Source of the DNA: Marsupella aquatica
Taxonomy: Eukaryota; Marchantiophyta
DNA length: 64,000 nt
Reading direction: 5' to 3'
NCBI GenBank assembly: GCA_973895155.1
Contig: OZ316898.1
Location: forward strand, 1,302,001-1,366,000
Shown here: piece after piece, positions 47,943 through 61,002 of the stretch
Numbering within the stretch: the first letter of the stretch is position 1
How the letters are laid out: each line of letters begins with the position of its first letter
Notes under the pieces: model-generated
Database searches by the model: none
What the model was told of the DNA's origin: nothing
The model's input: only the letters and a program-made list of their open reading frames with translations
Made by a program: the position numbers and the translations under genes

Positions 47943-48535
47943 TTGTCCCTTGTGCTATCATTATAAAATCTAATATTCGAAATAAAGTACTATTAAAATT
48001 TAAATATAACATATATGTTAATATGTACATTGTTCACCATAATTAGTGTTATGCAAGAAAAAGTGTTAGTACAAAATTAGTGTTATTTTGATAAAAATGA
48101 TTTTGAGTTCAAATAACACTAATTTTTGTCAAAACAAAATTTTGTCAGTTTAATTTAAATTTCTTGTAAAAAATGGATGATCTCTAGGTCCAAAGTAACA
48201 CTAATTATTGTGGATTTTTTTAAATAGTTTTTTTCTTTGTATTTTTCCACTTTTAAGACCATAGTAACACTAATTCATGTGCGCAAAAATAGTGTTAGCA
48301 CAAAATTAGTGTGACTAACACTAATTCGCGAGTAGACCCTGAAAATGGGCGCTCTTGAATTAGTGTTAGTCACACTAATTACGGTGAACAGTGTAGATAC
48401 ATTCCTATCTCTATGAATATTTTGTCCCTTGTGCTATCATTATAAAATCTAATATTTAAAATAAAGTACTATTAAAATTTAAATACAACGTATACATTAA
48501 TACGTAGATACATTCCTGTCTCTATGAATATTTTT
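47943..48535. repeat. Tandem pair of an AT-rich unit, first copy split by a MITE
   Basis: Sequence 47943-48027 plus 48394-48420 matches 48423-48535 closely ('tcccttgtgctatcattata', 'agtactattaaaatttaaat', 'agatacattcctgtctctat'). The second copy is unbroken and so shows the empty site of the insertion. Confidence 0.85.
48028..48393. mobile_element. MITE-like foldback element, 366 bp, TA target duplication
   Basis: Terminal inverted repeats begin CAYTGTTCACCRTAATTA and are flanked by TA on both sides (48026-48027 and 48394-48395), where the unbroken second copy of the host unit has a single TA. Several internal 'aattagtgttag' motifs are present. A perfect 24-bp inverted pair (48304-48327 with 48357-48380) forms a strong inner hairpin. 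No coding capacity. TA duplication fits Tc1/mariner-type mobilisation. Confidence 0.88.
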
Positions 48536-49801
48536 GAATAATATATGTATCTTCCAGTAGGTTATGGTCTGCCAGTAATCACGCATCAAATGTGATAATA
48601 TAGTGTACACTTATTACATGCCAAGAATGGAGCAAATGATCTCAAAAAATCTCAAAATTTGTGAGATAATAGATTGGACATGAGCCAACATGGTACAGAA
48701 ATTTGAGATTAAAGAAACATACAAATTTTGCCAAAACCAACAGTTGACAGTTACTCAGGGTGCCTGAAGAATACTAGAGACAAACTTAGCAAATGTGAAG
48801 TGTACTTCCAAAAGTAGTTAGTCAATTTTCTAGTGTAAATTGACTAATGACTTTACTTATTGTGGGGGAAGCATAACAAACACCTTGGTCCATCCAGGCT
48901 TGAAATTTCAAAAAAAAAAGGAGAACAAAAATAAAAAAAGATTATTAAAAACTGGAGGTATAACAAAACTCAAACTCATAGAAAATACAAAAGATCAATC
49001 CCAGATAAGGCACACTTCAAGTTTAATAAGCTTTAAGTTGGATCCCTTGATCGAGCAAGTCATAAGGGATTCTCTACAAGCCAAAGCCAGACTTGTCTCA
49101 TACATCCACATCATAAGCCTTCATTTATTTCATACTTTCTTGTAGGTGTTTTCCCATCTTGTACACATTCTAGTTCTAGTTTTAATTTCATTCTGTGTGA
49201 ATCCCACAGATAGGGGTACTAGTTAGCAGGCCAATGCAAGCATAACAATGCCCAGTAGGGTGAGACAGGCCAAAGCAGCTGAAAAAAGAAAAGAAAACAG
49301 GGCGGCTCAGCCAGACCCACACCCAAAGAGTGAAAACATACTTCATACACCATCTTCACAGCCTTGCATACAAGAGCAATTACGAGGGGATTGACTCCTC
49401 AACTCAATGTCATAGAAATTTGGCAGTGGGCAATTAGAAGCAAGTGTTTCAAATAAGTCACCAACTGACATCCTAAATGATTAAGCCTTCAAGCCAGGCC
49501 CGCATAGTGTGAAAGAGTACATTTTTTGCTTTTTAACACTTTCTCTTAATATGTCAATTTTTTTGGCTGGAGTGATTGAGTGGCCTTGGACTGCCTTGCC
49601 AAGTTGCCATCAACAAGGTCTTTGGTAGACTGTCATCACAACTGGACCTTATTCGAGATGCATGACCTTCATTTTAGGAGTTTTTGTCCCTTAGTTGGCC
49701 TTGTTTGACTTCAGGCTGACCTAGACGGGCTATCCAGCATCCTTGCAAATGCATCTGTCATGGACCAAGTCCAAATTCTCTCTTTAGAAGGGCAAGTCAC
49801 A
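48536..49801. other. Intergenic, no feature seen
   Basis: AT-rich to 49.0 kb, then mixed composition. The longest frame (101 codons at 48840) is lysine-rich only because of poly-A runs. Confidence 0.4.
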
Positions 49802-50450
49802 GGGGGCTGGCTTCAAGCCAATCCAACTTACCCTCAAATGTAACATGATCTCATTTGTGGATGTCTTTGCCGGGTCTTTAGAGTAGTTCTCAATTACTTT
49901 GAACCTCTTCACTCTGTCTAGACTCTGTTAGTATCTCTTCTAACTTCTCACCATAGAAGGTATCCAGTCAGAAGCCCAATGGGTGATTGAGTAAGGTTTG
50001 GAGTATGTTATGTAATTACTTGGGATACTGCTTGAGCAACCATATGGCCCAGCTATATTTGAGCTGGCTGGAGCAACAGAGTTGAACCAGCTCCTGAAAT
50101 GCACTTTGGTTTAATTAGGTGTTTAACTAAGAGATATGGGCACTGGTGAGCACCTCCTAGAGCAATGGAGTGATGAAATGGCTATTGTGGTTGCAAGTGT
50201 ACTATCAAGTTTCACTGGCAGTGTTTCCAGCCAAAATTAGTGACTTACAAGTCATTGGAGGCGTGCCCCTCCTTCCATGGCTTGTTTAGCTGTAGTGGTA
50301 GTTTTAGAGCCAAGTTGCATGTTATGGGCCCTTGAATTTCTGGCCCTTATTATTCCAAAAGATGCTGGCAAAGAGCAGATTGCACTTGCCCAGGCCAGAA
50401 AAATTGTGTAAATGCGACTAATGTGTGTACTGCTTGTCATTTGCAACTAA
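49802..50450 (+). pseudogene. Scattered relic of the same LINE reverse-transcriptase family
   Basis: 49802-49840 encodes GGWLQANPTYPQM, close to the GGWLQANP motif of the 10.4 kb remnant, followed by a stop. 50381-50446 encodes CTCPGQKNCVNATNVCTAC, similar in layout to its Cys/His cluster. The two are about 540 bases apart instead of about 100, so an insertion or rearrangement separates them. Confidence 0.45.
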
Positions 50451-50560
50451 AGATTATACAGGGCATTGCAACAAGTTGCTGCTCCTCTTTGCAAATTGTT
50501 TTTTGTGCCTTTGCTGAATTCAGCAGGACCGCAAGGGCCAGAAAGTTTACAGTCCTTGCC

Positions 50561-53400
50561 TTTGGAAATGCTAAATTTATGCCATCATGAGGGGGTTCAT
50601 GCTGGTTGCTCTTGCTCAGTGATAGGGTGGTGTGTGCTCACATGCGCATGTTAGCACTACTAGTTACTTGTTTTTCATATCCTACCCCTCCTCCTGGGGC
50701 CTCCCTCTCTCTGTATTTTGTCTCTTCTTATGGCATTAAAAACCCAACCTATTAGCAAGCCTACTCGGTCACAATAGATTAAATTTGAGCACAGGGTATC
50801 GTATATGGTTTCAAATAATTTTCTACAGTCGGATGGTTGCCCAGGGATGGTTGCCCACAATAACATTCTGGGGCCATTTTAGGGCCCCATCACTTTTATT
50901 GACCTTTGTTCTTCAAGGCAAGAACAATCTTTCTAAAGATAGTGCCATCATTACTTTGTTTGGTTCTTTTTCTAGAACTTATGGTTTTACTTTCATTAGA
51001 CTTGATCCTTCGTTTTTAATTGAGCACTGCTCTCTATAGAGACAAACAGTACGAAAAACCTTTGTCTCAACTATAATTATCCCCAAACAAACCAATCGTC
51101 CTCAATCCTCATGGTGTATGAAGCGAGAGCCTCGAAGGGAAAAGCTCCACACTTTGGCACTCGTTCCTATTCTTAGGGTCCCTCAGCCAGGCTCCATCAT
51201 TCTGAACCCGTGGCCCTCGTTAGTCAATGAAGAAATGATCATTTTATTTCATTGGAAAGCTAATCTGAATGTGATTATCGTTTGTGTAGATTTATTACTT
51301 TGTTAGACAATACCTTTTTAGGGTGTGATTGCCCTTTTTCTCCAATTATTAGCTTTTCGACTGTGATCTGACTCGTTTCCTATCCAGGGCAGATTGGAAA
51401 GGACCATCGTACTAAAAAAAGGGACAAACAAAGTACCAGCTAGTGTTCCTGTGGCAAATCTAAGGACAGCCAGGCAGGATCATTATCCAGCAATCTTTAA
51501 GCAATCATTATTTTTTACAGCCAGATTTTTTTGGGGATGATTGGGTGATCTGGCCAAAAATGGAATTCCAGTAGTGTCATAGGAATTTGAGGGGTCTCAG
51601 ATTTGGTCACTAGGTCAATCAAAATTTCAAATGAAATAATATATCCCCAAATCTAAAGTATCTTTGGTTCCGTGCAGGTTTTCATTTCATGATCAATGCC
51701 ACTTCAGCCACTTGTTCTTTGTGTGCTTTCTGCAATAAATTTTTTCGTGTCGTGGAGTGTTCATCTCAATAGGCTTTTGGGCCACTTGTTTTTGTTGTCA
51801 CTGTTTTCCAAGCTACATTTGATGAGCTTTCTCTCACGCGACCTGCTGCCAGTTGCTGCTTGACTAAGGGGCCCCCTTGCATGTAGTTGGCCTCAGTTTT
51901 GTGGCTCTTGATTTTACCATAACTGTCAGGAGAAAGCCATGAGGGATACACCCCAACAATTTATGCTGCTGCTACGCGGCCAGAGACCTTGAATGGCAAG
52001 TATAAAGGGAGTCAATGTGTTTGATACAAGTTTCACAGGTTGAGACCGGATCTCAAGGGTTAGAAAGTTTCCTGCCTTTGCCCTTCAGTCTCACTTTAAC
52101 TACCGGAAAGCCTGGCTAATGAGGGCGCTCATGCATGAAATTCTCCATAGTATGACGCCAGACATTCATGACAAGACCTGTTGGATCCACCAGGTTTCAC
52201 CATTAATAATAACTTGAACTGAAATAGTGGAATGACCTCACAGGGTAGAGGAAGGAGTGAGTGGAATCTGGGAAAAGGGCACTGGACACTTTCTCCGTGT
52301 GTGTGACCGCACTGGACACTTTCTCCGTGTGTGTGACCGCGGTCTAAGGTCACATTCAAAGCTGAGTGCCAACTACATGCAACACAATTCTAAGGTGGAG
52401 TTTCTCATGATCAATTCAGTGAACCCCTCATGTATTATTTTCTAGCCTGGATAGGGGCTCATGAGACTTTGAGCACCAACTAGACCTGGTCAGCCTAGCT
52501 GGGGTTATGACACATATGTGAAACTGTATAGTGTCTCTAGACCATGGGCAATAGAGCAAACTAGATAATATAATTGGCAATCCAAGTCTAGTGTTCATGA
52601 CTTACTGTAAAGAGTGAAACCATTTGGCCGCAACTGATGTGGTGACAGAATCATTTGATATTTAAACTATGATTGTAATTTGGAACTGGCACATCTGGTT
52701 AAGGGAGCCCTTCCTGGGCATATGCATGGGGAGGTGGCTGGGTAGGTGGGCTACTTAGAGTTACATTCCATCTCCACGCTGTAAACCTTAGGTTAAGTAA
52801 CTCCCTGTAACCTCTCCTTGCAATGTCCCCTCAAAAAACATGAAAGGTCTAATTAATCTGCAGATTTCTTGAAACTCCATATTTCTTTCTTGTGGCATGC
52901 TCTGGTTTATGCCTGACACCAGTTACATGGGTACCAATACCATGCCAGCAAGCAGGACATATTTTTCTTTTGCAAGGGAAAAATTCCCCGCAAAGCTATA
53001 CTTTTTCTCATATGAGGAAAAAACTCTAAATATCTAGGTACAGCTTTGTTAGCAAACGTAGTATCTTGGTAGCCAAAACTTGCTTTCGAGTACCTTAAAT
53101 ATTGTGTCATATTTTCATGAGACCCAATTAGAAGGCTCACTAGCCACATTCATGAAGTACGTACTAGAAATGCACTAGAAATATGCTGCCAAATTACAGA
53201 ATGTGCCTAGTAAGCAGGAGACAGGACCGAGGACAGGATTCCAAAGACTGGAGACCCTATATAGTCTGGACATAATTTACAAGTGGGAGAGAACTAGGGA
53301 AAACCCAACAAGATAGAAAAGCCAAAAAGCTCAATAGTCCCCAACCATAGCAAAAGAACTAAAGCTTTACTCGGCAACTAACTAAAATGCCTAGTATAGC
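50561..53400. other. Gene-poor region
   Basis: No recognisable gene. A 33-bp unit ('cactggacactttctccg' plus 'tgtgtgtgaccg') is duplicated in tandem at 52277-52341. Confidence 0.45.
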
Positions 53401-53403
53401 TAG

Positions 53404-53640
53404 GAGTAAACTGCATGGAAGGGTCAGAGAGGAATTTGTCAATATTAAGCCCTAAAACCACCAAGGCTAGTGGAGCAAAGTCTAGTAGAGCTAGGGAGTA
53501 AACTGGATAGGAGGCTCTGAGAGAGGAATTTGTCAGTAAGCCCTAAAACCATCAAGCCTAATCGAGCTCAGGCCTAAATTACATAATAGGGGTCCAGAGG
53601 GGATTTTATCTAGAAGTCCTTGAACCAACTCCCCTGAGTA
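53404..53640. repeat. Degenerate tandem repeat, about 105-bp unit
   Basis: 'agctagg(g)agtaaactg', 'gagaggaatttgtca' and 'aagccctaaaaccaccaag' recur, with a third weaker copy. Confidence 0.7.
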
Positions 53641-53716
53641 CTACCGAAATCCAAAAACTCATCAGCCATATATAGAGAACCCCTCTTGTTTGCCATACTC
53701 GCATCTTAAATTCCTC

Positions 53717-54050
53717 TTGTCACACTGTTTTGCAACAAGTCTCGCATGGTTAAAATCCTATTGTCACACTGGTTTGCAACAAGTCTGGCATGGTTAGAAT
53801 CCTATCGTCACACTGGTTTGCAACAAGTCTAGCATGGTTAAAATCCTCTTGTCACACTGGTTTGCAACAAGTCTAGCATGGTTAAAATCCTCTTGCATTG
53901 TCACGCTGGTTTGCAACAAGTCTAGCATGCTTAAAATTCTCTTGCATTGTCACACTGGTTTGCAACAAGTCTAGCATGGCTAAAATCCTCTTGCATTGTC
54001 ACACTGGTTTGCAACAAGTCTAGCATGGTTAAAATGCTCTTGTCACACTG
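53717..54050. repeat. Minisatellite, about 7 units of 44 or 49 bp
   Basis: Units contain 'cacactggtttgcaacaag' and 'tctagcatggttaaaatcct'. Two length classes differ by the presence of an extra 'gcatt' before 'gtcac'. The longer units are clustered at the 3' side. Confidence 0.92.
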
Positions 54051-54099
54051 GGGACTCGCATCGTACAATGCCTCCAGTTGCACACGAGGTTGTTGCTAA

Positions 54100-54400
54100 G
54101 AGTTGCATCCCCATGGGCCCAGGGCCGAAAAGGCCACCGAGCGAGCGTCACGATCGCCTGCAACGGACCAGCTCAGGCAGGTTCAACAAAATCTTTTGGA
54201 GCTCGAACGCCGGGAGCAGACGGGCGGGGCGGGGCCCCGCCTCTTTATCTATGGAGAGGTTACAGGCAGTTGGCCGCGCCCAGGGCCCCGCCTCTTTAAT
54301 TACCCATTTCCTCGTTGTCTTCCCCTTCATCTGTGTGTGTGTGTGTGTCGCTCTCTCTCTCTCTCTCTAGCTCGCAGTCTCTCATCTCGTCTCCTCTCAT
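54100..54400. other. GC-rich block ending in GT and CT microsatellites
   Basis: A GC-rich, CpG-rich stretch has two copies of 'ggccccgcctcttta' (about 54232 and 54281), followed by (GT)8 near 54334 and (CT)9 near 54350. It resembles a promoter and leader, but no recognisable protein follows. Confidence 0.4.
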
Positions 54401-57400
54401 CTCATCTCGCATCCACACTCTACCGTCAATTGTCAAGGATGTGCTCGTGTCCACTCCGTTCGCCTCCCCTGCCAGCATGCAGCTCGCCGCATTCAGGAGG
54501 CTTGGGCTGCTCCTGCTCTAATGGTGATTATTTGCCAATTCCCTCGGTACCGACCTTTCCAGTGGACAGCATTCCTGCATGTGGCTATTAAACCTGCTTG
54601 TAGCTTCTAGACCGGAGTTTTTCCCTTCATTTGTGTGCTACAGATTGCTAGAGTGTTCTGTAGCTCTCGCGTAGACGTTACCTGAGTCGATTCTCATTCG
54701 TTAGCTTGCGGTAATGCGTTAGAGATGTACGGCACATTCGTACGACACTTATTCTACCGGTCACTTTTAAGCAGTGCCTTGAGTCCGGGCTCGTCTGCAT
54801 GAAATCAAAGCCTCGGGGCCAGATTTCTACGGTGCGGTTGATGCTGATGCTGATGCTGATGCAAATGAATTGATCGATCAGGTACTTCTCGACCAATTTG
54901 GTTTGAGAAACTGAATGAAAAACTCGGCTGCTAATAGTGATTATTTAACCTTGGTTGAACAGTACAGCTATTATATATTATACTCAGCGTTTCCTGACTT
55001 TCAGTTTTATTTTGTTTATGATGTTTGTTACTGCATCAGAAAGATTCACTGGTACAGCCTGGTTGTCATGTCATGGCCTGGCAGCTATGTCTGATAAAGC
55101 GCGACTTCCGTGTCTCACAAGAAGCTGGCAGTTTCGGCAGGAGATACTTCCGTGGAAAGAAAGTAATTGGTCGGTAGCCGTGGGTATAAGTATACAGAGC
55201 TCCTTCTATATCGTTGTGTAGAAGCTGGTACAATGTTGCGCTTCAAGCTCTGTGGCTTCAATTTCTCACAGATATCACTGCTTCCTCAGTCTTTCCCCCT
55301 TGACTTCTCTGTGGACATTGAGTTGATTCATCCGTTGATTCCTTCAAAGCCGGACTGGATATCCTTTTTTGGTGCATACGAACACTAGGTCGAGAGTACG
55401 TTGTGACTCTGCTAAATCAATGGTGAAAGTTCTGGTTTATCAATCCTGATCGATAGCAATCTAACTGACTTGTATAGGTTCCTTTAAACGGAGCGCGGAC
55501 TTCATTCAAACGCAGAACGGACTTCACATGGTCGATGCAGCGCAAGCTTTAGCTATCGTGTAGCGAGGCAACCGTCCACATCGAGATCAAAGGGAGCATA
55601 TCTTGCACATGCAAGCGATGTGGATGCAACTAGCAGATATTGCAACTGACCAGCGATGAAACTACGACCTTATATCATCCACCGCATGTTCCTACTGGCA
55701 AGCTGCGTCTTGTCTCATCAATAGTCCGGGTGATTTGTGCCGTCACCCGACTGATGAGGCAAGACGTGGCTTCCTAGAAGATTACACGCTCATGGCGTTT
55801 GTCAGAAATAGGGAATGAAATGTCATGGGTACCAATTGATCGAAGTGTGTAGAGATGTACTTTGGAGTCGATCAAACCGATGCAGATCGAACATCTAGCT
55901 TAGAGGAAGGACGTCCCCGTCAGAATTTAATTTGCTGTCAAAATCAGGTGACTTCATTTCCTTAGTTTCATTCATTCGCCATGTGCTTAGTGACCTCTCT
56001 GCAGGCACCAGTTGTCAAGAATACGTAAATTTTGTATAACTGTGTGTATGCAGGACTTCTAGCTGCTTGAAACAATTTTTCAAACCTGATTTACATTGCA
56101 AACACACATAAAGTCGTGGATAGCCGACGATGTCCAACTGCCCATTTCGTAAGACATTTGAATACTTATTACATCAATCTCTAAGAGTCCATAATTGGCA
56201 GAAAGAAAATTGTTGTTATTTTTAATTAATCATCATAACTATTTTACTCAAAATATGATAACAACAATAAAGATTTATTTTCCACAGTATGGTCCAGATA
56301 AAACTCGTATTGACTTGTGGGATTTGGGAATGTAGTCATATATAATAGAGGAGATATGGTGGAAAGAAACTGTAAGTGATAGTTTATCATAATAGATCTT
56401 TGAGCTCAGCTGTTTTCAAACATTCCCGGCGGCAACTTAGAGACTGTTCACTAGTGCCCTGTCTTGATTCTAGCCTTGAGTCGGTCGCTTCCTCTCAGAC
56501 GTAAAAGTCTTGTCCGATTTGAAACACATGACCAGGTCAAACAAGGAGATGAAGAAATCAACTGCCTAAGATTATACTTGGCATATTCTGAACGCTGGCA
56601 AACTGTCCGAGGAAGAATCTGATGGAATGGTTGCTCTCTCGTTACTTTGCGATGAAAGCACGTGAATTGACGTATCGATCAGTGGCTAAATACTTGCCCG
56701 AACTGCGTGGGTGCGTCGGCATTGTCATTCAAGCATACAACCGCAATTTAGTTAACTGCTTGCTAGTTTGCTCTGAAGAGGCCTGTCGTTGTCGTAAATT
56801 GAAATATTTGAGACGGATAGACATACTGCACAGCTAAGTAAATCCATTTCTCGTTCAGTTGAGTGCAATTTTGCTGCAATCAGTGCAAGGAGGTCTGATC
56901 AATCTCAGGAATCACGGTGTTTGTAGGTGCCGACTTGCTCTCGAGTCACCTTCCGCTGAATCGGGAGCCTTTTCATCACGTGAACCACACGTGCATGGTG
57001 AACGGGTATAATCAAGTAGAATTTGTCATGCCGCGATTTTCTGACGTTGGCGCTTACGACGAGAATTAACATTCGGTGTCATCAGTCATCAGTTCGTCTC
57101 CCATGTGGCCATTTAGAGGAAGCGCATGACAAGGTTTGACTGCGTTCATTTGACAGTAGTATGTTCTGTGGTGTGCTTGCGTCCTGATCCAATCGGATAG
57201 GCTCATCGGCTGCTGCCCGAGAAATTCTCGATGAGTTTTCTCGGGCTCTGAAAAATGCTGGTCCCGCCATTCATTGTTGCCTGTGTTGTATATTGCCGGC
57301 TGCCTTTTGCACATATAAATGGTGTACCGTATGTCTTCACGTTTCTCAATGTTATGATGTGTAGATTCGCTGAAGGGTGGATCTTACTCAACTTTAGTTA

Positions 57401-58640
57401 TCCCGGCCTGCCTCTTTCGTAGATGTAGTAATCATCATGGTGGCAAGTGAGGTTGTGGAAAACTTTGGCACAAACCCGTTCACAAAGTAAGTTCATCAAA
57501 GCCCTTGGAACACGCTAGACTTGACACTTAGAAAACTTAAAGATCCCTCTTGAGTCTTGAGCTTATATACCAACTACCGGAAATGGGCAGGGAGCATATA
57601 ATCATGGGACCGAAAAGGTTCAAAGGAACCATTGGCCTAAATCCCGAAAATGGTGCTACAATTTGGAGCTTCAGAAAATCAATCATGAATGTCACCGCCT
57701 TTAGGTCTCGTTCGTGAGTCAGAATCGACGTCATCCTTTCAGCAATCGCCATGTCTTTATGTCCGAATAGGTTGCAGTTCAATTTTTAGAGAGATCCTGT
57801 AAAGTGCCACTCCGTCAGGACTAGTAGGCCGCAATTTCATGGGACGGGTCAAACTAGTCCCGAGTCCTGCGCCAGCCGACGCGTCTCTCGGTGTGCTCTG
57901 GTGGTCTAGTTCTCCTATGGCACGCACCCGACTCCGTGCCTGCCGGCAAAAAACAAAATCATGTTCACCAAATAGTACCAAGACCTGCACTGAGTTCTAT
58001 CTTTGCAACCCTTCCTCTCCGACATTCCATGCAAAGTCACATGTTGCTGTGGGTAGTCTTGGGCTCCCCGGTTGTCTATCACTGGCTGTCTGGCTTTGGT
58101 TCATGAAAGACCGATTCTCCCTTTCTGTCATAACTATTCATCCCCGTCATCTTTTGGAACCATAGACTATTGGTCGTGCTGTTGGACGGTTTTGTGCCTC
58201 CTGCAAAATGAACGGTGTCGCATTGCTGACTCGTATTGAACTTTCTTACAGCTCATCCCTCGTCCGGTGCTACTGCTTTGTAGGTTTGGCCACGTCTAAT
58301 TTTTGATATACTCAAATACATCGAGGCGTCACAATGTTGGCAACTACAACATTGCAAGCTCTTAAGTGACGACGACATAAACATAGCATCTCATCCAGTA
58401 TCAAACTATCCATAAGTATCAGGTCACAATGTTGAGTTCTGCAACACTGCAAGCTCTTCAGCTACTACCACATTAACATAATATCTCAACAAGTAACACA
58501 GGAGCAATATACATGAGTACTCACGTACTCACGTCTCAGTTATGATCATGAGTATTAGACTAGTAGTATCCATATCCACAATTCAGTTTGATCAGTATCT
58601 ATAATTTGTTTGTATCAGTGACTCAAGTTAATATCCACAC
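54401..58640. other. Gene-poor region
   Basis: Open frames of at most about 110 codons without known motifs. Contains the hairpin at 55702-55770, a short 10-bp perfect hairpin at 57215-57246 and a tandem pair of about 90 bp near 58331-58500 ('cacaatgttg', 'gcaagctctt'). Confidence 0.4.
55702..55770 (+). ncRNA. Candidate small-RNA hairpin precursor
   Basis: The arm at 55702-55733 pairs with 55743-55770 over about 28 bases with a 3-base bulge and few mismatches, around a 9-base loop. Single locus, with little similarity around it. It could be a microRNA-like precursor or a small inverted duplication. I do not recognise a known microRNA in either arm. Confidence 0.35.
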
Positions 58641-58930
58641 TTAGCTTTTGATAAGTGATAAATGATGTTTCATGTCTCTAATATAATATTTTAATTAATA
58701 TCAAAATAAATATATATATAAATATGTATATCTCAATATAAATATTAAAATAATATTACATATATTTTTAATAAAAAATTTAATCAATATCAAATATAAT
58801 TAAATTAAATATATATATATTATAATCATATGAGAATAAATATATTTATATAATATTATATTTTTTATTTATATTTTAAAAAATAAATTTATTTTTCAAA
58901 AAAAATATAAAAAATTATTTTCTTCTGAAA
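58641..58930. repeat. AT-rich low-complexity tract
   Basis: Almost only A and T, with 'atatat' and 'aataaat' runs, and no open frame. Confidence 0.9.
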
Positions 58931-59186
58931 AATTAGTGAATAAAATAAAAAACCATAAGAACAAAAGACAAAATGTCATGAATAGTGTGTTTGAAGTTGC
59001 TTTTGGGCCAGTGTTATCTCTCTGACAAGATATCTATTGAAAAGATTCACTCTGGACAAAGGAGTATTGGTAAAGGGCAAACTCCAGACTACATGGTACC
59101 TTGAACATTTGGTTCCCAAGTGAATCTTGAGACAATGGCATCCTCTCTAAGCATTCATTCAAGAGACTCATCGTTGGCAATAAATA

Positions 59187-59847
59187 ATGGAGGAGGAAGT
59201 GACTGTAGAGATGAAAGAACAGAAAAGTCAGGGACGGCGAAGCGGATGCAGAGGTAGAGAATCGCGAGTCAGACTGATTTGGTCGCAAGCTTTTCAAAAT
59301 GGGCCGCGAGCGAGGAAGAAGAAATCGGGGAGGTCGGGAATAGGCATCGGGTGCTCGAAGGTGATAAGTTGTCGACTCGATCGCGAGCTCGTAGGGAATC
59401 AAGGAGCTCGCGAGGTGTGGAGGTCGATGATCAAGCCGCGAACGGAAGGAGTACGTCGACGATCACCTCCATGTTTAGAGTTGCCCTCACTGCCGGACCC
59501 CGTGCAGGACGTCACTCATCAACAGAATGGCTGCGATTCTGGAAAGGGCTTAGAGCGAACGAACAAAAATGAGGCGCGAAATCGCCGACCTTGAAGTCCA
59601 ATTGGCCCGACCGGAAAAAGCCAAAGCACCGTCAGAGCACCTGTCCAACGAGTTATTGGCCGTGGCGAAGCAGAGATGTTCGCCGGAGTCGCAAGAACGT
59701 AGGAAGAAACTAGAGGAGTCGGAGCAGCGAAGGTTGATGGAGTCGGAAGAAACGAGGAAGAGAGTCGAGGAGTGTGGACTGAGATCTCGGCAGTGGCCTC
59801 TTACTACTCCGGTCATAAGGGTGCTGTGTTTTTATACATGGCATTAA
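59187..59847 (+). pseudogene. Possible coding remnant with a charged helical end
   Basis: Overlapping frames of 135 and 92 codons. The second (59569-59847) is Glu/Arg-rich and helical (SQERRKKLEESEQRRLMESE). The composition differs from the surroundings and looks formerly coding, perhaps a gag-like or coiled-coil protein. No family recognised, and the frames are broken. Confidence 0.25.
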
Positions 59848-59869
59848 GTCTACACCCGCGTAGAAGCTG

Positions 59870-60305
59870 CAGGCCCAACAAGTAGGTTTGTGCTTCGCAA
59901 CTTATACCTAGAATGCTGCAGATCTTTCAAATAAACTGCCATGGCATCTCACTCAAGAGCTGCAAGTCCAGCAAGTAGGTTGTGTCTCGCATCTGACTTA
60001 TCTTATAACTAGAATGTTGCAGGCCTACCGAAGAAACAGTGGCTTACGCAAGACCTGCGCAATGCAAATTAAACCGTCACTTTGGAATGTGACCTCGGCT
60101 ACGTGGTGATAATCTTGAGTGTATATATTCAGAGACAGTAAAGGAATGGAAGCATTTCGAGAGGGAGTCGCTGGATGATACAGAATGAGAGCCACTTGAA
60201 ATGAGAGCCACTTGATCCTGCTGATATTCAATCGTTCTTAGCGTGCAATGAGAGCTGAGAGCCACTTGATCCTGCTGATATTCAATCGTTCTTACCGTGC
60301 AATGA
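59870..60305. repeat. Tandem duplications
   Basis: A unit of about 110 bp ('gcaagtccagcaagtaggtt') is seen twice at 59870-60035. A 54-bp unit ('gagagccacttgatcctgct', 'gatattcaatcgttctta') is duplicated at about 60197-60305. Confidence 0.75.
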
Positions 60306-61002
60306 GCCCACAATTAGAATGATTTTGAGGAAGTTCTACGTGCTTTTCTAGACACTCACCCATGGAAGGATTATAACTAAAGATGATGTATTTGTCCTCA
60401 CTTACTACTTGCAATAACGTAAGTAAGGGTCTAACGGTGTGAGTTCAGGAGAAGCATTCCATTGTCGTATATATGGCACCCTGACCAGAACTCAAGGGAA
60501 ATAAAAAAACCTATCAATTTTAGAGAGTCTGCGCAAGCCAGGTTCCTGACCTCGTGATATTATACCAGAATTGATTTGCTGCTGGATGACGTGCGTATGG
60601 AGACCGTCCCTGAGTTTGTCAAGAACGTGGATGACTTCAAGCTTTCTTGACACCTAATATTATCGACTTTTGACGTCACATATTTCTGCGTCTGCAATAG
60701 TGTATTGAAGCTAAGTAACAGTTTTGTCCACCTCGAGAGGCTGCTGGAGGGCTCATCTTGCCTTGAGTGATTTAGGTCTACAATTTATTATAGATGTTAG
60801 TATTGTTGCGACATTCTACATCACTTTCCAATGATTTCTTTTGGAAAATATTCTAAGGGTTATTATCTACACTATCTGACTCTCTGTTGTCGTGTGATGA
60901 TTGCATTCGTCACAAAAAGTAACCACTAAGGATTCTTATCATTTATTATTATGTTCTTTTATGTTGCTAATGATTGGAGTATAAGTTAAACAATAATTCT
61001 CC
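60306..61002. other. Intergenic, no feature seen
   Basis: No gene-like frame, becoming AT-rich after 60.9 kb. Confidence 0.4.

Noticed and set aside
57215-57246. GCCCGAGAAA hairpin as a terminator
   Set aside because: A rho-independent terminator is not expected in plant nuclear DNA and no gene ends here.
57437-57486. Short ATG-to-GTAAGT stretch as a first exon
   Set aside because: Only 17 codons, no family match and no downstream exon found.
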